Of a stretch of DNA of 59,335 nt, positions 18,932 to 29,341 are shown in pieces (the first letter of the stretch is position 1; every line of letters starts with the position of its first letter). The position numbers and the translations under genes are program-made. The DNA lies in assembly GCF_005404945.1 (NCBI RefSeq), contig NZ_BJDG01000021.1, positions 1-59,335 of the forward strand. Direction: 5' to 3'. The stretch comes from Lactiplantibacillus pingfangensis (GTDB taxonomy: Bacteria; Bacillota; Bacilli; Lactobacillales; Lactobacillaceae). The notes below the pieces were generated by a model. That model had not been told where the DNA came from, did not search any database, and worked only from the letters and a program-made list of their open reading frames with translations.

Positions 18932-19045
18932 GACATTCAATCCTTTCACAACAACCTATTTTGTAAAACCCTTTCTTTATTATACCGTTATTCAGAAAAT
19001 GCCACATTTCTTTTTCATGTCACTTTATCTGACAAGTCATTTTTT

Positions 19046-19399
19046 GAGTGATCCCGCTACGGCAGGCAGAAATCGCTGTGCTATGGTGGGACAGTCGCAG
19101 CCATAGTGCGGTCTGCGACTTCGATTTAAAGCCGATAACCCACGTCTTTAAATCGCCCTGTAAGATTAGGCGGCCAAGACCCGCCGGCCAATCTTACCGA
19201 CACAGCACAACGATTTCTGCCCGCTTCCGCTAAACCTAACCTAAAAACAGTTAAATTAGCTGGAAGTCGCCGCTGATAACATCGGTCCCACGGCCGCATG
19301 TTATCAGTGGCGACCGGAAGCGGTCATGGCAACTAATCTTCATGACCTAATCGTTGACATGACAGTAGTTACTAGCAATTTTGTTTTTTCAACCTTTAA
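19046..19399 (+). mobile_element. MITE-like element, copy 3 (subtype I, interior deleted, with nested module)
   Basis: Only the outer stem of the core remains at 19261-19320: GTCGCCGCTGATAACAT pairs with ATGTTATCAGTGGCGAC, and the three inner hairpins are gone. The right inverted repeat is kept (to about 19399); the left end is missing. The nested hairpin module is full length at 19065-19232. Confidence 0.75.
19065..19232. repeat. Nested hairpin module, long form
   Basis: The outer arms GCAGAAATCG and CGATTTCTGC (with TGTGCT/AGCACA inside) enclose three hairpins: GTCGCAG/CTGCGAC, CGATTTAAAG/CTTTAAATCG and TGTAAGATT/AATCTTACxxACA. The same layout with paired substitutions occurs at 24255-24410. 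Confidence 0.75.
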
Positions 19400-19407
19400 G
19401 CTAGGAC

Positions 19408-19441
19408 TAAAAAAACACCTAAAACCGAAGTCTTAGGTGTT
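19408..19441 (-). terminator. dacA terminator
   Basis: AACACCTAA and TTAGGTGTT form a perfect stem, with a T-run on the minus strand. Confidence 0.9.
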
Positions 19442-19452
19442 CAAATGACTAT

Positions 19453-20787
19453 TTAGTTAAACCAGCTTCTAACACCACGCCACATACGGACGAAAATGTT
19501 GGCTTTTTCGATTGATTGCTTTGGTGTGACATTGACGGTCATCGACTGACTCTTGGTCCCACTAACAACGCTGATTGTTTTCTTATTCAACGCTAAATTA
19601 GCTGTCCCAACGGTCTTGCCGTTCTTGACTGGTGCTTGTAACTTACCGGCAGTTGTGGCAGTTTTGTTCAAACTAACCGTCCCTTTAAGTTGTGATGCAT
19701 CCGTACCAGTTGGCAAGTAAACCTTAGTATTATTACTATTATTAACCAAGGTTGATGTTAAAGCTTTCCCATCTTGGACGTTAACCGCTTTGACGCCATT
19801 GATCGTTTTGTTTTTCGCTAATGTCGTGGTCGTGTAGTTATGATAAACATAAGACATGATCTGAGCCGTTTGCGTGAAACGCTCCGTCCCACTGTCATTG
19901 GCGGCACCCGCATGCATGACAACCGTAATAATTCGATTACCATTGCTAAACTTAACCGTCCCAGTAAAGGCATTCCCAGCTTTGGTTGATGTCCCAGTCT
20001 TCAAGCCATCGACTGGTAAGGCATCATAATGCTTAACCAAGCCTTTTAACATGAAGTTCCGATTATCCATCTTAGTTTCTGAGCTAGTGCCCTTTTCAAA
20101 CCAAGCATGCGCGATACTAGACGTCTTCAAAACTTCTGGATAGTCAGCCAACAGCTTTTGGGCAACGGTCGCAACATCTTGAGCTGACATTTCATTTTCA
20201 GCATCGGCTGCTTCACTGCTGTAACCAATGGCACTCCCAACTTCTTTGTTGGTCAAACCGGAAGCGTTGATAATCGTTGCATCAGTAATACCAAAAGACT
20301 TAGCCGTTTTACGCATCATGTCCACAAACTTATGTGGTGACCCTGCAACTGCATCGCCCAATGCGGTAATGGCCGCGTTAGCCGAATAAATTTCAGTCGC
20401 GTTGTAAAGTTCACGTACAGAATACGTTTTAGTCGCAAGTAGCGGCACATTGGCGTAATCCGTATTTTGACTCATCTTAGCAACATCTTTGCTCACACTG
20501 ATTTTTTGATTCCAAGACAATTTTCCTTGCTTAATCGCCTGTAAAACTAAGTACGTGCTTAACATCTTAGTCATCGACGCAATCGCCATTGGCTGAGTGC
20601 TATTCTTATCATATAAAATCTGCCCAGTCCCAGCATCAACGGCAATCGCCGCCTTAGCCGAAATTGATGGCGTCGTTGCTGCTTGGGCCGTAATCCCCGC
20701 GTCAGCAATCCCCAGTCCAGCCGTGGTAAACGTCACCGCAGCAACGAGGCTGATCATAATCTTCTTTAATGTTCCCGCAACTCTCAT
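19453..20787 (-). CDS. dacA: D-alanyl-D-alanine carboxypeptidase (PBP5-type)
   Basis: Trims the terminal D-Ala from peptidoglycan stem peptides outside the membrane. A signal peptide (about residues 1-36, ending AQA-A) precedes the peptidase S11 domain. It has Ser71 in SMTK, SAN at 135-137 and KTG at 263-265. A PBP5 C-terminal domain and an amphipathic tail (FVRMWRGVRSWF) anchor it to the membrane. AAAGGGA precedes the ATG. It lies 73 bases after a histidine kinase gene on the same strand, which suggests envelope-stress control. Confidence 0.95.
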   Translation of the reverse strand: MRVAGTLKKIMISLVAAVTFTTAGLGIADAGITAQAATTPSISAKAAIAVDAGTGQILYDKNSTQPMAIASMTKMLSTYLVLQAIKQGKLSWNQKISVSKDVAKMSQNTDYANVPLLATKTYSVRELYNATEIYSANAAITALGDAVAGSPHKFVDMMRKTAKSFGITDATIINASGLTNKEVGSAIGYSSEAADAENEMSAQDVATVAQKLLADYPEVLKTSSIAHAWFEKGTSSETKMDNRNFMLKGLVKHYDALPVDGLKTGTSTKAGNAFTGTVKFSNGNRIITVVMHAGAANDSGTERFTQTAQIMSYVYHNYTTTTLAKNKTINGVKAVNVQDGKALTSTLVNNSNNTKVYLPTGTDASQLKGTVSLNKTATTAGKLQAPVKNGKTVGTANLALNKKTISVVSGTKSQSMTVNVTPKQSIEKANIFVRMWRGVRSWFN

Positions 20788-20860
20788 TTCTCAATTATCC
20801 CTTTCCTGAATGCCGAATCTAATATAGTTAAGTTTAATTAATTCCATGCCCTGACACAAG

Positions 20861-22021
20861 TTAATTTGAAACTTTTTGCGCCGTTTTCGTTAGTGGATGA
20901 TCGTGCTCGACTGGTAAATGAATCACAAAACTCGTCAGCGCATCATCACTTTGGGCATAAATATAGCCACCATGATGTTGCACGATGCTTTGGGCGATTG
21001 CTAAACCTAGGCCAGAACCGCCAGTTGCTTTAGACCGTGACTCTTCCACCCGATAAAATCGTTCAAATAACATCCCGAGCGAATCAGCCGGAATCCGTTG
21101 GCCGTCATTGGTCACATGAATGATCACCTCTGGCCCCTGTTGTTCCGCCTGTAAAATAACTTTATTGGCACCAGTACCGTATTTAAACGCATTCGTAATC
21201 AAGTTGTTGAAGACTCGACCTAACTTTTCCGCATCTGCTTCCAAATAAATTGGGGCGCTACCGCTCTCAACTTCGATGGTCAGATGCTTTTTATTGGCCT
21301 CCAATTCAAAGCTTGCCGCTAATTGTTCAAGCATCGCTGTCAAATTTAGTCGACTAATATTTAAAGGTGTTTCGGTTTGCCGGACCTTCGTATACTCAAA
21401 TAAATCCTCAACTAACGACTTCATCTGCGTTGATTTGAGATAAGCAATATGGGCATATTTCACCAAATCGGCTTCCGACTGATACTGCTGGTTCTCAATC
21501 AGGCCAAGATAGCCAATAATTGACGTCAGCGGCGTCCGAATATCATGACTAACATTAGTGATCAGTGCATCCTTAGAGCGTTCAATTTCGCGTTCCTCGT
21601 CCATCGAGTGGATGGCAGAATCGACTAATGCATTCACACTTTCGACCACACGCTGGGTATCACCGGTCAAATTAAAATTAATTCGATGGTCAAAGTGCCC
21701 CGCAGCAATATAATGCAGTTCACTAATGATGTGCCGCAATTGCATTTGTTTATAGCGTCGAATCAGCCGCCAATATAACACAAAGCCATCCGCAACAATC
21801 ATCAGCGCAATAAAGAGATTTTCATAACTCCATAACTGATAATTAGTCGGGCCAAGCTTGATCGAGCGTTTGATTTGGAAAATACCACTTTGTAATCCTG
21901 GATTATGTGCAATCGCACTATTGATCAGCACAACCACCGACAAGTTTAAAAGGAGTAGCAGAATAACTGTCACTACTCCTTCAAAAAATAGTTCACTTTT
22001 TTCGCGTCCTGTTAATTTCAA
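20861..22021 (-). CDS. Sensor histidine kinase
   Basis: Two membrane helices (about residues 12-34 and 67-85) bracket a short outside loop. A HAMP-like region follows, then the H-box SHDIRTPLTSIIGYL (phospho-His about residue 155), the N-box NLITNAFKYG and GGSGLGLAIAQSIV. The architecture resembles VanS-type kinases. It follows its response regulator by 15 bases and precedes dacA, so it probably senses a cell-wall or envelope signal. Confidence 0.92.
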   Translation of the reverse strand: MKLTGREKSELFFEGVVTVILLLLLNLSVVVLINSAIAHNPGLQSGIFQIKRSIKLGPTNYQLWSYENLFIALMIVADGFVLYWRLIRRYKQMQLRHIISELHYIAAGHFDHRINFNLTGDTQRVVESVNALVDSAIHSMDEEREIERSKDALITNVSHDIRTPLTSIIGYLGLIENQQYQSEADLVKYAHIAYLKSTQMKSLVEDLFEYTKVRQTETPLNISRLNLTAMLEQLAASFELEANKKHLTIEVESGSAPIYLEADAEKLGRVFNNLITNAFKYGTGANKVILQAEQQGPEVIIHVTNDGQRIPADSLGMLFERFYRVEESRSKATGGSGLGLAIAQSIVQHHGGYIYAQSDDALTSFVIHLPVEHDHPLTKTAQKVSN

Positions 22022-22036
22022 AAGCTAACCTCGCTA

Positions 22037-22726
22037 TTAGCGTGATTCAATCTTATAGCCGACGCCCCACACCGTTTGGATGACCTTTTCACCATCAGTG
22101 GCTTCTTCGATCTTGTCCCGTAAGTGACTCACATGGACCATCACCGTTTTGGCAGAAACGATACTTTCCTGTTGCCAAACACGTTCAAAGATATCATCTG
22201 CCGAAAAGACCCGGTTAGGATGACTGGCCAATAAGTACAAAATGCCAAATTCCAACGCGGTAAGTTGAATATCTTTACCGGTCAAGGTTTTAACTTCATG
22301 TGAATCTTTGTTGATAGTCAACGGGCCAATGTCCAAAATATCTGGTTCAGTGGTCGTCACGTTGTTTTCTGAGCGCCGCAATAAAGATTTAACCCGCGCC
22401 ATAATTTCTAATGGATTAAATGGCTTCGTGACATAGTCATCCGCCCCGGTAATTAAGCCTTGAATCTTATCCATATCACCCGTCTTCGCAGACAACACTA
22501 AGATTGGTAACTGAGAATCTTTCCGAACCTCTTTAATGACTTCAATCCCATCCATTTCGGGCATCATAATATCTAAGATCATTAAAGCAATATCTGGATT
22601 CGTATTTAATTTAGTTAAGGCCTCTTTACCATTATAAGCACTAATTGGCTCGTAGCCTTCATTTTTGATATAAATTTCTAATAATTGCGCAATTTCTTTA
22701 TCGTCGTCGACTACTAAAATTTTCAT
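22037..22726 (-). CDS. OmpR/VanR-type response regulator
   Basis: The receiver domain ILVVDDDKE carries the phospho-acceptor Asp in LMILDIMMPEMDG (about residue 51) and the lysine in TKPFNPLE. A winged-helix DNA-binding domain ends in KTVMVHVSHLRDKIE and TVWGVGYKIE. I start at 22726, where GAGGAGAAA lies 8 bases upstream, rather than at the longer frame. It is first gene of the regulator-kinase-dacA run. Confidence 0.95.
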   Translation of the reverse strand: MKILVVDDDKEIAQLLEIYIKNEGYEPISAYNGKEALTKLNTNPDIALMILDIMMPEMDGIEVIKEVRKDSQLPILVLSAKTGDMDKIQGLITGADDYVTKPFNPLEIMARVKSLLRRSENNVTTTEPDILDIGPLTINKDSHEVKTLTGKDIQLTALEFGILYLLASHPNRVFSADDIFERVWQQESIVSAKTVMVHVSHLRDKIEEATDGEKVIQTVWGVGYKIESR

Positions 22727-22857
22727 ATTAAATTTCTCCTCGTAAGTCATTCTGACTACATTCTACCAAATCAGACAGATTTGAGGGCGATTAACGGCCT
22801 TTTTTAGAGAAAACGCAAAGAATTAACTTATCTCAGTTTTCAAATCTGGATCAGTCA

Positions 22858-22898
22858 CAAAAAGGGCCACGAAACAAAAGCAGTTTCGTGGCCCTTTC
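22858..22898 (-). terminator. guaB terminator
   Basis: AAAGGGCCACGAAAC and GTTTCGTGGCCCTTT form a perfect 15-bp stem just downstream of guaB. Confidence 0.95.
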
Positions 22899-22910
22899 AA
22901 GTCAGCCTAA

Positions 22911-24068
<1,158 letters not shown>

Positions 24069-24189
24069 TTAGCTCCTTATGATTTTATTTTATCTGTAAA
24101 GGTAACAAAACATCGTGATAATTGCAAGGCTTCTGCCAGATTTTCAGTGACTTTTCATTTTGTCCCTAAAGATTACAAGCATCATAATG

Positions 24190-24640
24190 ATTATAAATCA
24201 CTATCATGTCAGCAACAGACATTACCAACACAAGACTCGTGGTAAGCGCTCCGTCAGTCAGAATCGTTGTGCTATGGTGGGACAGTCCCAGCCAAAAAGC
24301 GGTCTGGAACTTCGATTCAAAGCCGATAACCCACGTCTTTGAATCGCCCTGTAAGATTAGGCGGCCAAGAACGCCGACCAATCTTACCGACACAGCACAA
24401 CGATTCTGCCTGCCTACGCTAAACCTAAAAAACAGTTAAATTAGCTGGAAGTCGCCGCTGATAGCATCGGTCGTGACCGTGGCGTTGGGTCGGCATGCTT
24501 CTTGCCAGCGTTACGCCACGGACGGTCCGGGACACTTGCGATTTGTGCAAGGGTTCCGGGCGAGGGCCAAGACGTTTCTGGCTTGGACCGGTCCCACGGC
24601 CGCATGTTATCAGCGGCGACTGGAAGCAGCAATCTCCAGG
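24190..24640 (+). mobile_element. MITE-like element, copy 4 (subtype I, with nested module)
   Basis: The most complete interior in the window: the nested module at 24255-24410 is followed by the branched core at 24446-24627. The outer stem is GTCGCCGCTGATAGCAT with ATGTTATCAGCGGCGAC. Hairpin 1 is CCGTGGCGT/ACGCCACGG, hairpin 2 is CTTGC/GCAAG within CCGG arms, and hairpin 3 is CCAAG/CTTGG. Both terminal inverted repeats have decayed. Confidence 0.75.
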
Positions 24641-24692
24641 TGTCAATTACTGACACAGCACTAATTACTGATACCTTTTATGCTTTAATTTT

Positions 24693-24725
24693 GAAAAAAG
24701 AAACCTAAGCACTGGCCTAGATTTC
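24693..24725 (-). terminator. Terminator of the rsmG-to-DUF1129 block
   Basis: GAAATCTAG and CTTAGGTTTC pair on the minus strand and are followed by six T. Confidence 0.7.
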
Positions 24726-24736
24726 TCAATTTAAAT

Positions 24737-25456
24737 TTAAAATAAACTTGTCGTAATATTGAATTTCCGCTTAAGCCACATCCGGGCAAAGAACACGATG
24801 GCGGCGATGACTAAGTACACTGCCGCTGGTAAAGCTGGGTTCAATGCCTTTGGCAACATCGCTGCGGTCGTAAAGATCAACATCCACACCATTACGGCCA
24901 AAATTGACCACAAGATTTTACGCCACATTGGGACCTTTGGCTTGTTCTTGTCTGGTGCGAGATATTCAAATAATTTAGCGACCCCAAGACCACCAACAAC
25001 TGATGTCAGTAAGATGGCAGTAATCCCATTAGCCCCTTGTGACTCTTGAGATGCCTTGGAAATAAAGCCCATGACCCCATACATTAAGCAGAAGATCATG
25101 AATAACATCAACCCGTTATCTAGGGAAGTGACCCAATAGTTAGCCTTGGCTTGCTCCCGTGGCGTTTTCTTAGGTCCTTCAATAACGGCTTGTGTCCGTT
25201 CTTGAACAGTCCCATACAATTGACGCGCAGTCGTCCCCTTATGTTGTTCCGCTAATAACGTTGCCGTCATTTCGTCGAGAGCTGCTTTTTTCTTTTCACC
25301 TGACAATGCGGTCGCGTTCAAAGACTTACGCATTTGCCGCATGTAATCTTCATTTCGTTTGGTTAATTCGGTATCATCCCGTAATGGATGTTCCGACGCC
25401 TGGATCTGCTTAGCACCCGCTTGAGCATTCCGTGGTTCATTTGGCCCTTCACTCAC
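24737..25456 (-). CDS. DUF1129 family membrane protein
   Basis: 239 residues: a charged helical N-terminal half (ELTKRNEDYMRQMRKSL, KKKAALDEMTATLL) and four to five membrane helices from residue 115. This is the DUF1129 layout, found in lactobacilli next to ychF. Function unknown. The start is GTG with GGGGGA 7 bases upstream. It ends the housekeeping run from rsmG. Confidence 0.88.
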   Translation of the reverse strand: MSEGPNEPRNAQAGAKQIQASEHPLRDDTELTKRNEDYMRQMRKSLNATALSGEKKKAALDEMTATLLAEQHKGTTARQLYGTVQERTQAVIEGPKKTPREQAKANYWVTSLDNGLMLFMIFCLMYGVMGFISKASQESQGANGITAILLTSVVGGLGVAKLFEYLAPDKNKPKVPMWRKILWSILAVMVWMLIFTTAAMLPKALNPALPAAVYLVIAAIVFFARMWLKRKFNITTSLF

Positions 25457-25478
25457 GAGCAGTTCCCCCTTTTCTTAA

Positions 25479-26579
25479 TTAGACGTTGAATCGGAATTCA
25501 ACAATGTCGCCGTCTTGCATCACGTAATCTTTACCTTCAAGGCGCAGCTTACCGTTTTCCTTCACTTTGGCTTCACTACCCGCTTCATCCAAGGCATCAA
25601 AAGACATCACTTCGGCACGAATAAACCCACGTTCAAAGTCAGAATGAATAATCCCAGCAGCTTGAGGGGCCTTAGTCCCGGTCTTAAACGTCCAAGCTCG
25701 GGTTTCCTTACCACCAGCCGTAAAGAAGGTTTCGAGGCCTAAGAGCTTATAAGACGCCCGAATAAGCTTATTCAAGCCAGGTTCTTCAACACCTTCCGCT
25801 GCTAAGAAGTCAGCCTTGTCGTCATCATCGAGTTCGGCAATTTCTTCTTCGGTTTCGGCTGCAACACCAATAGCTTGTGCGCCTTCCTTTTTAGCGTAAT
25901 CAGCAATCACTTGATAGTATTTTGAGTTTTCAGGATCTGCCATGTCAGCTTCCGCAATGTTTGCTACATAAAGCACTGGCTTAGACGTTAGCAAGAACAG
26001 GCCGCGAACAATCGCTTGATCATCCTCGTTAAATTCCAAAGCGCGAACGGGTTGGCCGGCTTCCAAAGCTGGTTTGATCTTTTCCAAAACAGCTAATTCA
26101 GCCTTAGCTTCCTTATCGCTACCCTTTGCCGCACGTTGAACCTTTGCCAACCGCTTGTCAACGGCTTCCAAATCGGCCAAGCTCAATTCCAAGTTAATGG
26201 TTTCAATGTCGTCTTGAGGATCAACCTTACCCGTAACGTGGGTAATATTATCGTCGTCAAATGCCCGGACAACGTGGACAATCGCATCTACTTGCCGAAT
26301 ATTTTCCAAAAACTTGTTGCCCAAACCTTCACCTTTACTGGCGCCCTTAACGATTCCGGCAATATCAGTAAATTCAAATGTCGTCGGAACAACTTTTTTA
26401 GCGGGAATCAGTGCTTGAATTCGGTCTAAACGTTTGTCAGGAACTTCCACCATCCCCACGTTTGGATCGATCGTCGCAAATGGATAATTAGCCATTTCGG
26501 CGCCCGCCTTCGTAATTGCGTTAAACAATGTGGATTTACCAACGTTTGGTAACCCAACGATACCTGCTGTAAGTGCCAT
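25479..26579 (-). CDS. ychF: Redox-regulated ribosome-binding ATPase YchF (OBG family)
   Basis: A P-loop protein of 366 residues. GLPNVGKSTLFNAIT is the Walker A motif, DIAGIVKGASKGEGLGNKFL is switch II, and NIAEAD stands where GTPases have NKxD, fitting ATP preference. The C-terminal TGS domain runs to DYVMQDGDIVEFRFNV. It associates with ribosomes. It has its usual neighbours DUF951 and DUF1129. Confidence 0.97.
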   Translation of the reverse strand: MALTAGIVGLPNVGKSTLFNAITKAGAEMANYPFATIDPNVGMVEVPDKRLDRIQALIPAKKVVPTTFEFTDIAGIVKGASKGEGLGNKFLENIRQVDAIVHVVRAFDDDNITHVTGKVDPQDDIETINLELSLADLEAVDKRLAKVQRAAKGSDKEAKAELAVLEKIKPALEAGQPVRALEFNEDDQAIVRGLFLLTSKPVLYVANIAEADMADPENSKYYQVIADYAKKEGAQAIGVAAETEEEIAELDDDDKADFLAAEGVEEPGLNKLIRASYKLLGLETFFTAGGKETRAWTFKTGTKAPQAAGIIHSDFERGFIRAEVMSFDALDEAGSEAKVKENGKLRLEGKDYVMQDGDIVEFRFNV

Positions 26580-26610
26580 ATCGGTTATTCACTCTTCCTT
26601 TTCAAAATAA

Positions 26611-26802
26611 TTAAGCTTGATCGGCTTTCTTTTCAAGAATTTTCTTCATTTTCTTATTGAATTCGCGCCGCGGCAACATCACAACGTGGTCACAGCCGGT
26701 ACACTTGATCTTGATATCCGCACCCATCCGGGTAATTTCCCAACGGTTCACCCCACACGGATGCGCTTTCTTCATTTCGACAATATCACCTAAATCGTAC
26801 AT
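26611..26802 (-). CDS. DUF951 family protein
   Basis: 63 residues, beginning MYDLGDIVEMKKAHPCGVNRWEI with two later cysteines in KCTGCDHVVMLPR: a compact beta fold with a possible CxxC metal site. The family usually sits between parB and ychF in Firmicutes; role unknown. I start at the ATG at 26802 (AAGGGG 8 bases upstream); a TTG two codons earlier is too close to the ribosome site. Confidence 0.9.
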   Translation of the reverse strand: MYDLGDIVEMKKAHPCGVNRWEITRMGADIKIKCTGCDHVVMLPRREFNKKMKKILEKKADQA

Positions 26803-26822
26803 GCGCAACGCCCCTTCTCAAA

Positions 26823-27710
26823 TTAGTCTAAATTAATGTTCAAAATTTCTAAGATACGGCTGAGATCGTCATTCGATAAATATGGAATTTCAATCTTACC
26901 TTCATCTTTTTTAGTTGCCTTAGCTGAAATCGACACTTGGGTGCCAAACTTCTCTTGAAGTTGTTCTTCACTGGCCCGAATATACGGCGATTTCTTAACC
27001 GCTTTTTTGACCGGCTGTTTAGCATCACCATTAGCATGCGCCACGATTTGTTCCAACTGTCGTACCGTCAAATTATTTTTGACGGCTCGTTTAGCTAATG
27101 GCGCAATCTTGGTCTTATCTTTCAAAGATAACAACGTTCGAGCTTGTCCCATCGAGAGTTGTCCTTTTTGAATCATCGTTTTGACCGCGGTTGGTAACCC
27201 TAATAGGCGTAAATAGTTGGCAATATATGGTCGACTCTTACCAAGCCGCTTAGAGACTTCTGCCTGCGTTAACTTTAACTTCTTCATCAAAGAGTCGTAG
27301 GCTTCAGCTTCTTCTAAAGCCGTTAAGTCTTCGCGTTGTAAATTTTCCAACACGGCGACTTCCATCATTTGTTCTTCAGTGACCTCACGAACTATGGCTG
27401 GAATCGTCGTCTGTTTGGCTAGCTTAGACGCTCTAAAGCGGCGTTCACCAGCAATAATTTCGTATTTTTTTACTTCGGCATCCGGTTGGCGGACGATAAT
27501 CGGTTGAAAAACCCCTGATTTTTCAATCGAGCTGGCTAATTCTTTTAAAGCCGCTTGGTCAAACTTCCGCCGTGGTTGATAAGGATTCGCATGAATATCA
27601 GTTAATGCTAACTCAACGACGGCTTCTTCACTGGCTGGTTCATCAACATCGGCAAATAAAGCCCCAATGCCACGCCCCAACGCTTTATTTTGATCTTTTT
27701 TACTTGCCAT
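26823..27710 (-). CDS. parB: Chromosome partitioning protein ParB (Spo0J)
   Basis: Binds parS and spreads or slides as a CTP-dependent clamp to organise the origin. The N-terminal domain contains NPYQPRRKF and the CTP-binding GERRFRASKLA. The central HTH is LTQAEVSKRLGKSRPYIANYLRLL, split here as AEVSKRLGKS and YIANYLRLL. The C-terminal dimer domain ends LSNDDLSRILEILNI. It overlaps parA by 11 bases. Confidence 0.97.
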   Translation of the reverse strand: MASKKDQNKALGRGIGALFADVDEPASEEAVVELALTDIHANPYQPRRKFDQAALKELASSIEKSGVFQPIIVRQPDAEVKKYEIIAGERRFRASKLAKQTTIPAIVREVTEEQMMEVAVLENLQREDLTALEEAEAYDSLMKKLKLTQAEVSKRLGKSRPYIANYLRLLGLPTAVKTMIQKGQLSMGQARTLLSLKDKTKIAPLAKRAVKNNLTVRQLEQIVAHANGDAKQPVKKAVKKSPYIRASEEQLQEKFGTQVSISAKATKKDEGKIEIPYLSNDDLSRILEILNINLD

Positions 27711-28467
27711 GAGCAGCCAACACTTCCTTTGCTAATGCTAAGTAGACTTGTGCACCCTTGGACCGGGCATCATAATCAATAATTGATAGGCCATGACTTG
27801 GTGCTTCCGACAAACGCACATTTCGTGGAATAATCGTCGTATAGACGGCATCCTTAAAGTATTTGCGCACTTCTTCGTTAACTTGTTGACCAAGATTGGT
27901 CCGGGCATCATACATCGTTAACAAGACGCCTTCAATTTTCAAGTCTTTATTAAAATGTTTTTGAACTAATTTTATCGTATTTAATAGTTGGCTTAAGCCT
28001 TCCAACGCGTAATATTCACTTTGAACTGGAATCAGAATCGAATCACAGGCCGTGAACGCGTTGATGGTCAAAAGACCCAACGAAGGTGGACAATCAATCA
28101 AAATGAAATCATAATCGCCGCGCACATCGTCAATGGCATCCCGCAACCGGGTTTCCCGTGCCATCATCGGGGTTAATTCAATTTCGGCACCTGAGAGTTG
28201 AATCGTGGCTGGCACGATATCTAATCCCTTGTGACTTGTCGGAATAATGGTTTCTTTAATCGGGGTATCATTGATTAAAACATCATAAATTTCATTTTCA
28301 ATCGCTGATTTTTGAATCCCCAACCCGCTCGTGGCATTTCCTTGAGCGTCCGTATCAATTAAAAGTACCTTTTGACCTTGAGCGACGAGACTGGCACCTA
28401 AATTAATGCTAGTCGTCGTCTTGCCAACGCCACCTTTTTGGTTAGCGAGTGCAATTACGGATCCCAT
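27700..28467 (-). CDS. parA: Chromosome partitioning ATPase ParA (Soj)
   Basis: A deviant Walker A (KGGVGKTTTSINLG) with the signature first lysine, Walker A' IDTDAQGNATSG and Walker B ILIDCPPSLG identify a ParA/MinD-type ATPase. It positions origins with ParB and can influence DnaA. 255 residues, standard size. It starts two bases after the noc stop, within the rsmG-noc-parA-parB operon. Confidence 0.97.
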   Translation of the reverse strand: MGSVIALANQKGGVGKTTTSINLGASLVAQGQKVLLIDTDAQGNATSGLGIQKSAIENEIYDVLINDTPIKETIIPTSHKGLDIVPATIQLSGAEIELTPMMARETRLRDAIDDVRGDYDFILIDCPPSLGLLTINAFTACDSILIPVQSEYYALEGLSQLLNTIKLVQKHFNKDLKIEGVLLTMYDARTNLGQQVNEEVRKYFKDAVYTTIIPRNVRLSEAPSHGLSIIDYDARSKGAQVYLALAKEVLAAHGK

Positions 28468-28469
28468 AA

Positions 28470-29324
28470 TTATTGACCACTCCTTGGTTGATTTTTTGGA
28501 ATTTCAATGGTGATGCGATACCCATCTGCCGTTTCTTCTTCATGCGTCTTAACCGGCAGACCAGCATCCGTCACCATCTTAATTGATTGTTTAATCGTAT
28601 TAACCGCGATGCGGCTATCACCAGATAGCCCGCGCGGCCGTTTCTTTTTCGGCTTCGGTGGCAAACTTAATTGTTGCACCAGTCGTTCGGTTTCTTTGAC
28701 CGTTAATTGCTGGTCAAGAATTTTAGCCAAAATCGCCACTTGTTGTTCAGCCGGCACCGTTAATAAGGCGCGGCCATGGCGTTCACTAATCTGGCGTTGT
28801 AGCAAGGCTTGCTGAACAGGTGGTGCTAACTTTAATAAGCGCAGTTTGTTTGCCACAAACGACTGGCTTTTACCGAGTTCCTTGGCGAGTGCTGCCTGGG
28901 TCAACGAATTAAGTTTCATCAGTTCTTGATAAGCCGTGGCTTCTTCGATGACCGTCAAATCTTGCCGCTGCAAGTTTTCAATTAAAGCCATCGACGCCGT
29001 TTCACCATCATCCATCTTATGAATAATGGCTGGCGCGTCCGCCCAATGAAGCGACGTGATCGCCCGGAATCGGCGCTCACCGGCAATAATTTCGTATTTT
29101 TTCGGTTCATATTCGCGCAAGACGATCGGTTGTAATAACCCGTGTTCCGCAATCGTCGCCGCTAATTCAGCGATTCCGGCTTCATCAAAGACCTGACGCG
29201 GTTGAAAACGGTTTGGAATAATTGCCGTAACCGGAATCCGCACGATTTGTTGGCTGTGATCTACGACCGGGGTCTCTTTATTTTTATCTTTATCACGATT
29301 AGAACCAAACAAAGAAAATGCCAT
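28470..29324 (-). CDS. noc: Nucleoid occlusion protein Noc
   Basis: A ParB paralogue of 284 residues that prevents Z-ring assembly over the nucleoid. It has the ParB-type GERRFRAITSL CTP-binding loop and an HTH SLTQAALAKELGKSQSFVANK. Order after rsmG and before parA distinguishes it from ParB. The N-terminus is short and includes an amphipathic start (MAFSLFG) resembling the membrane-targeting helix of Noc. Confidence 0.93.
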   Translation of the reverse strand: MAFSLFGSNRDKDKNKETPVVDHSQQIVRIPVTAIIPNRFQPRQVFDEAGIAELAATIAEHGLLQPIVLREYEPKKYEIIAGERRFRAITSLHWADAPAIIHKMDDGETASMALIENLQRQDLTVIEEATAYQELMKLNSLTQAALAKELGKSQSFVANKLRLLKLAPPVQQALLQRQISERHGRALLTVPAEQQVAILAKILDQQLTVKETERLVQQLSLPPKPKKKRPRGLSGDSRIAVNTIKQSIKMVTDAGLPVKTHEEETADGYRITIEIPKNQPRSGQ

Positions 29325-29341
29325 CTAATTACCTCCCAACC

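Noticed and set aside
24425-24664. Overlapping frames of 60-75 residues on both strands in the palindromic element
   Set aside because: They occur in the GC-rich palindrome core, are not conserved between copies of the element and lack ribosome sites.
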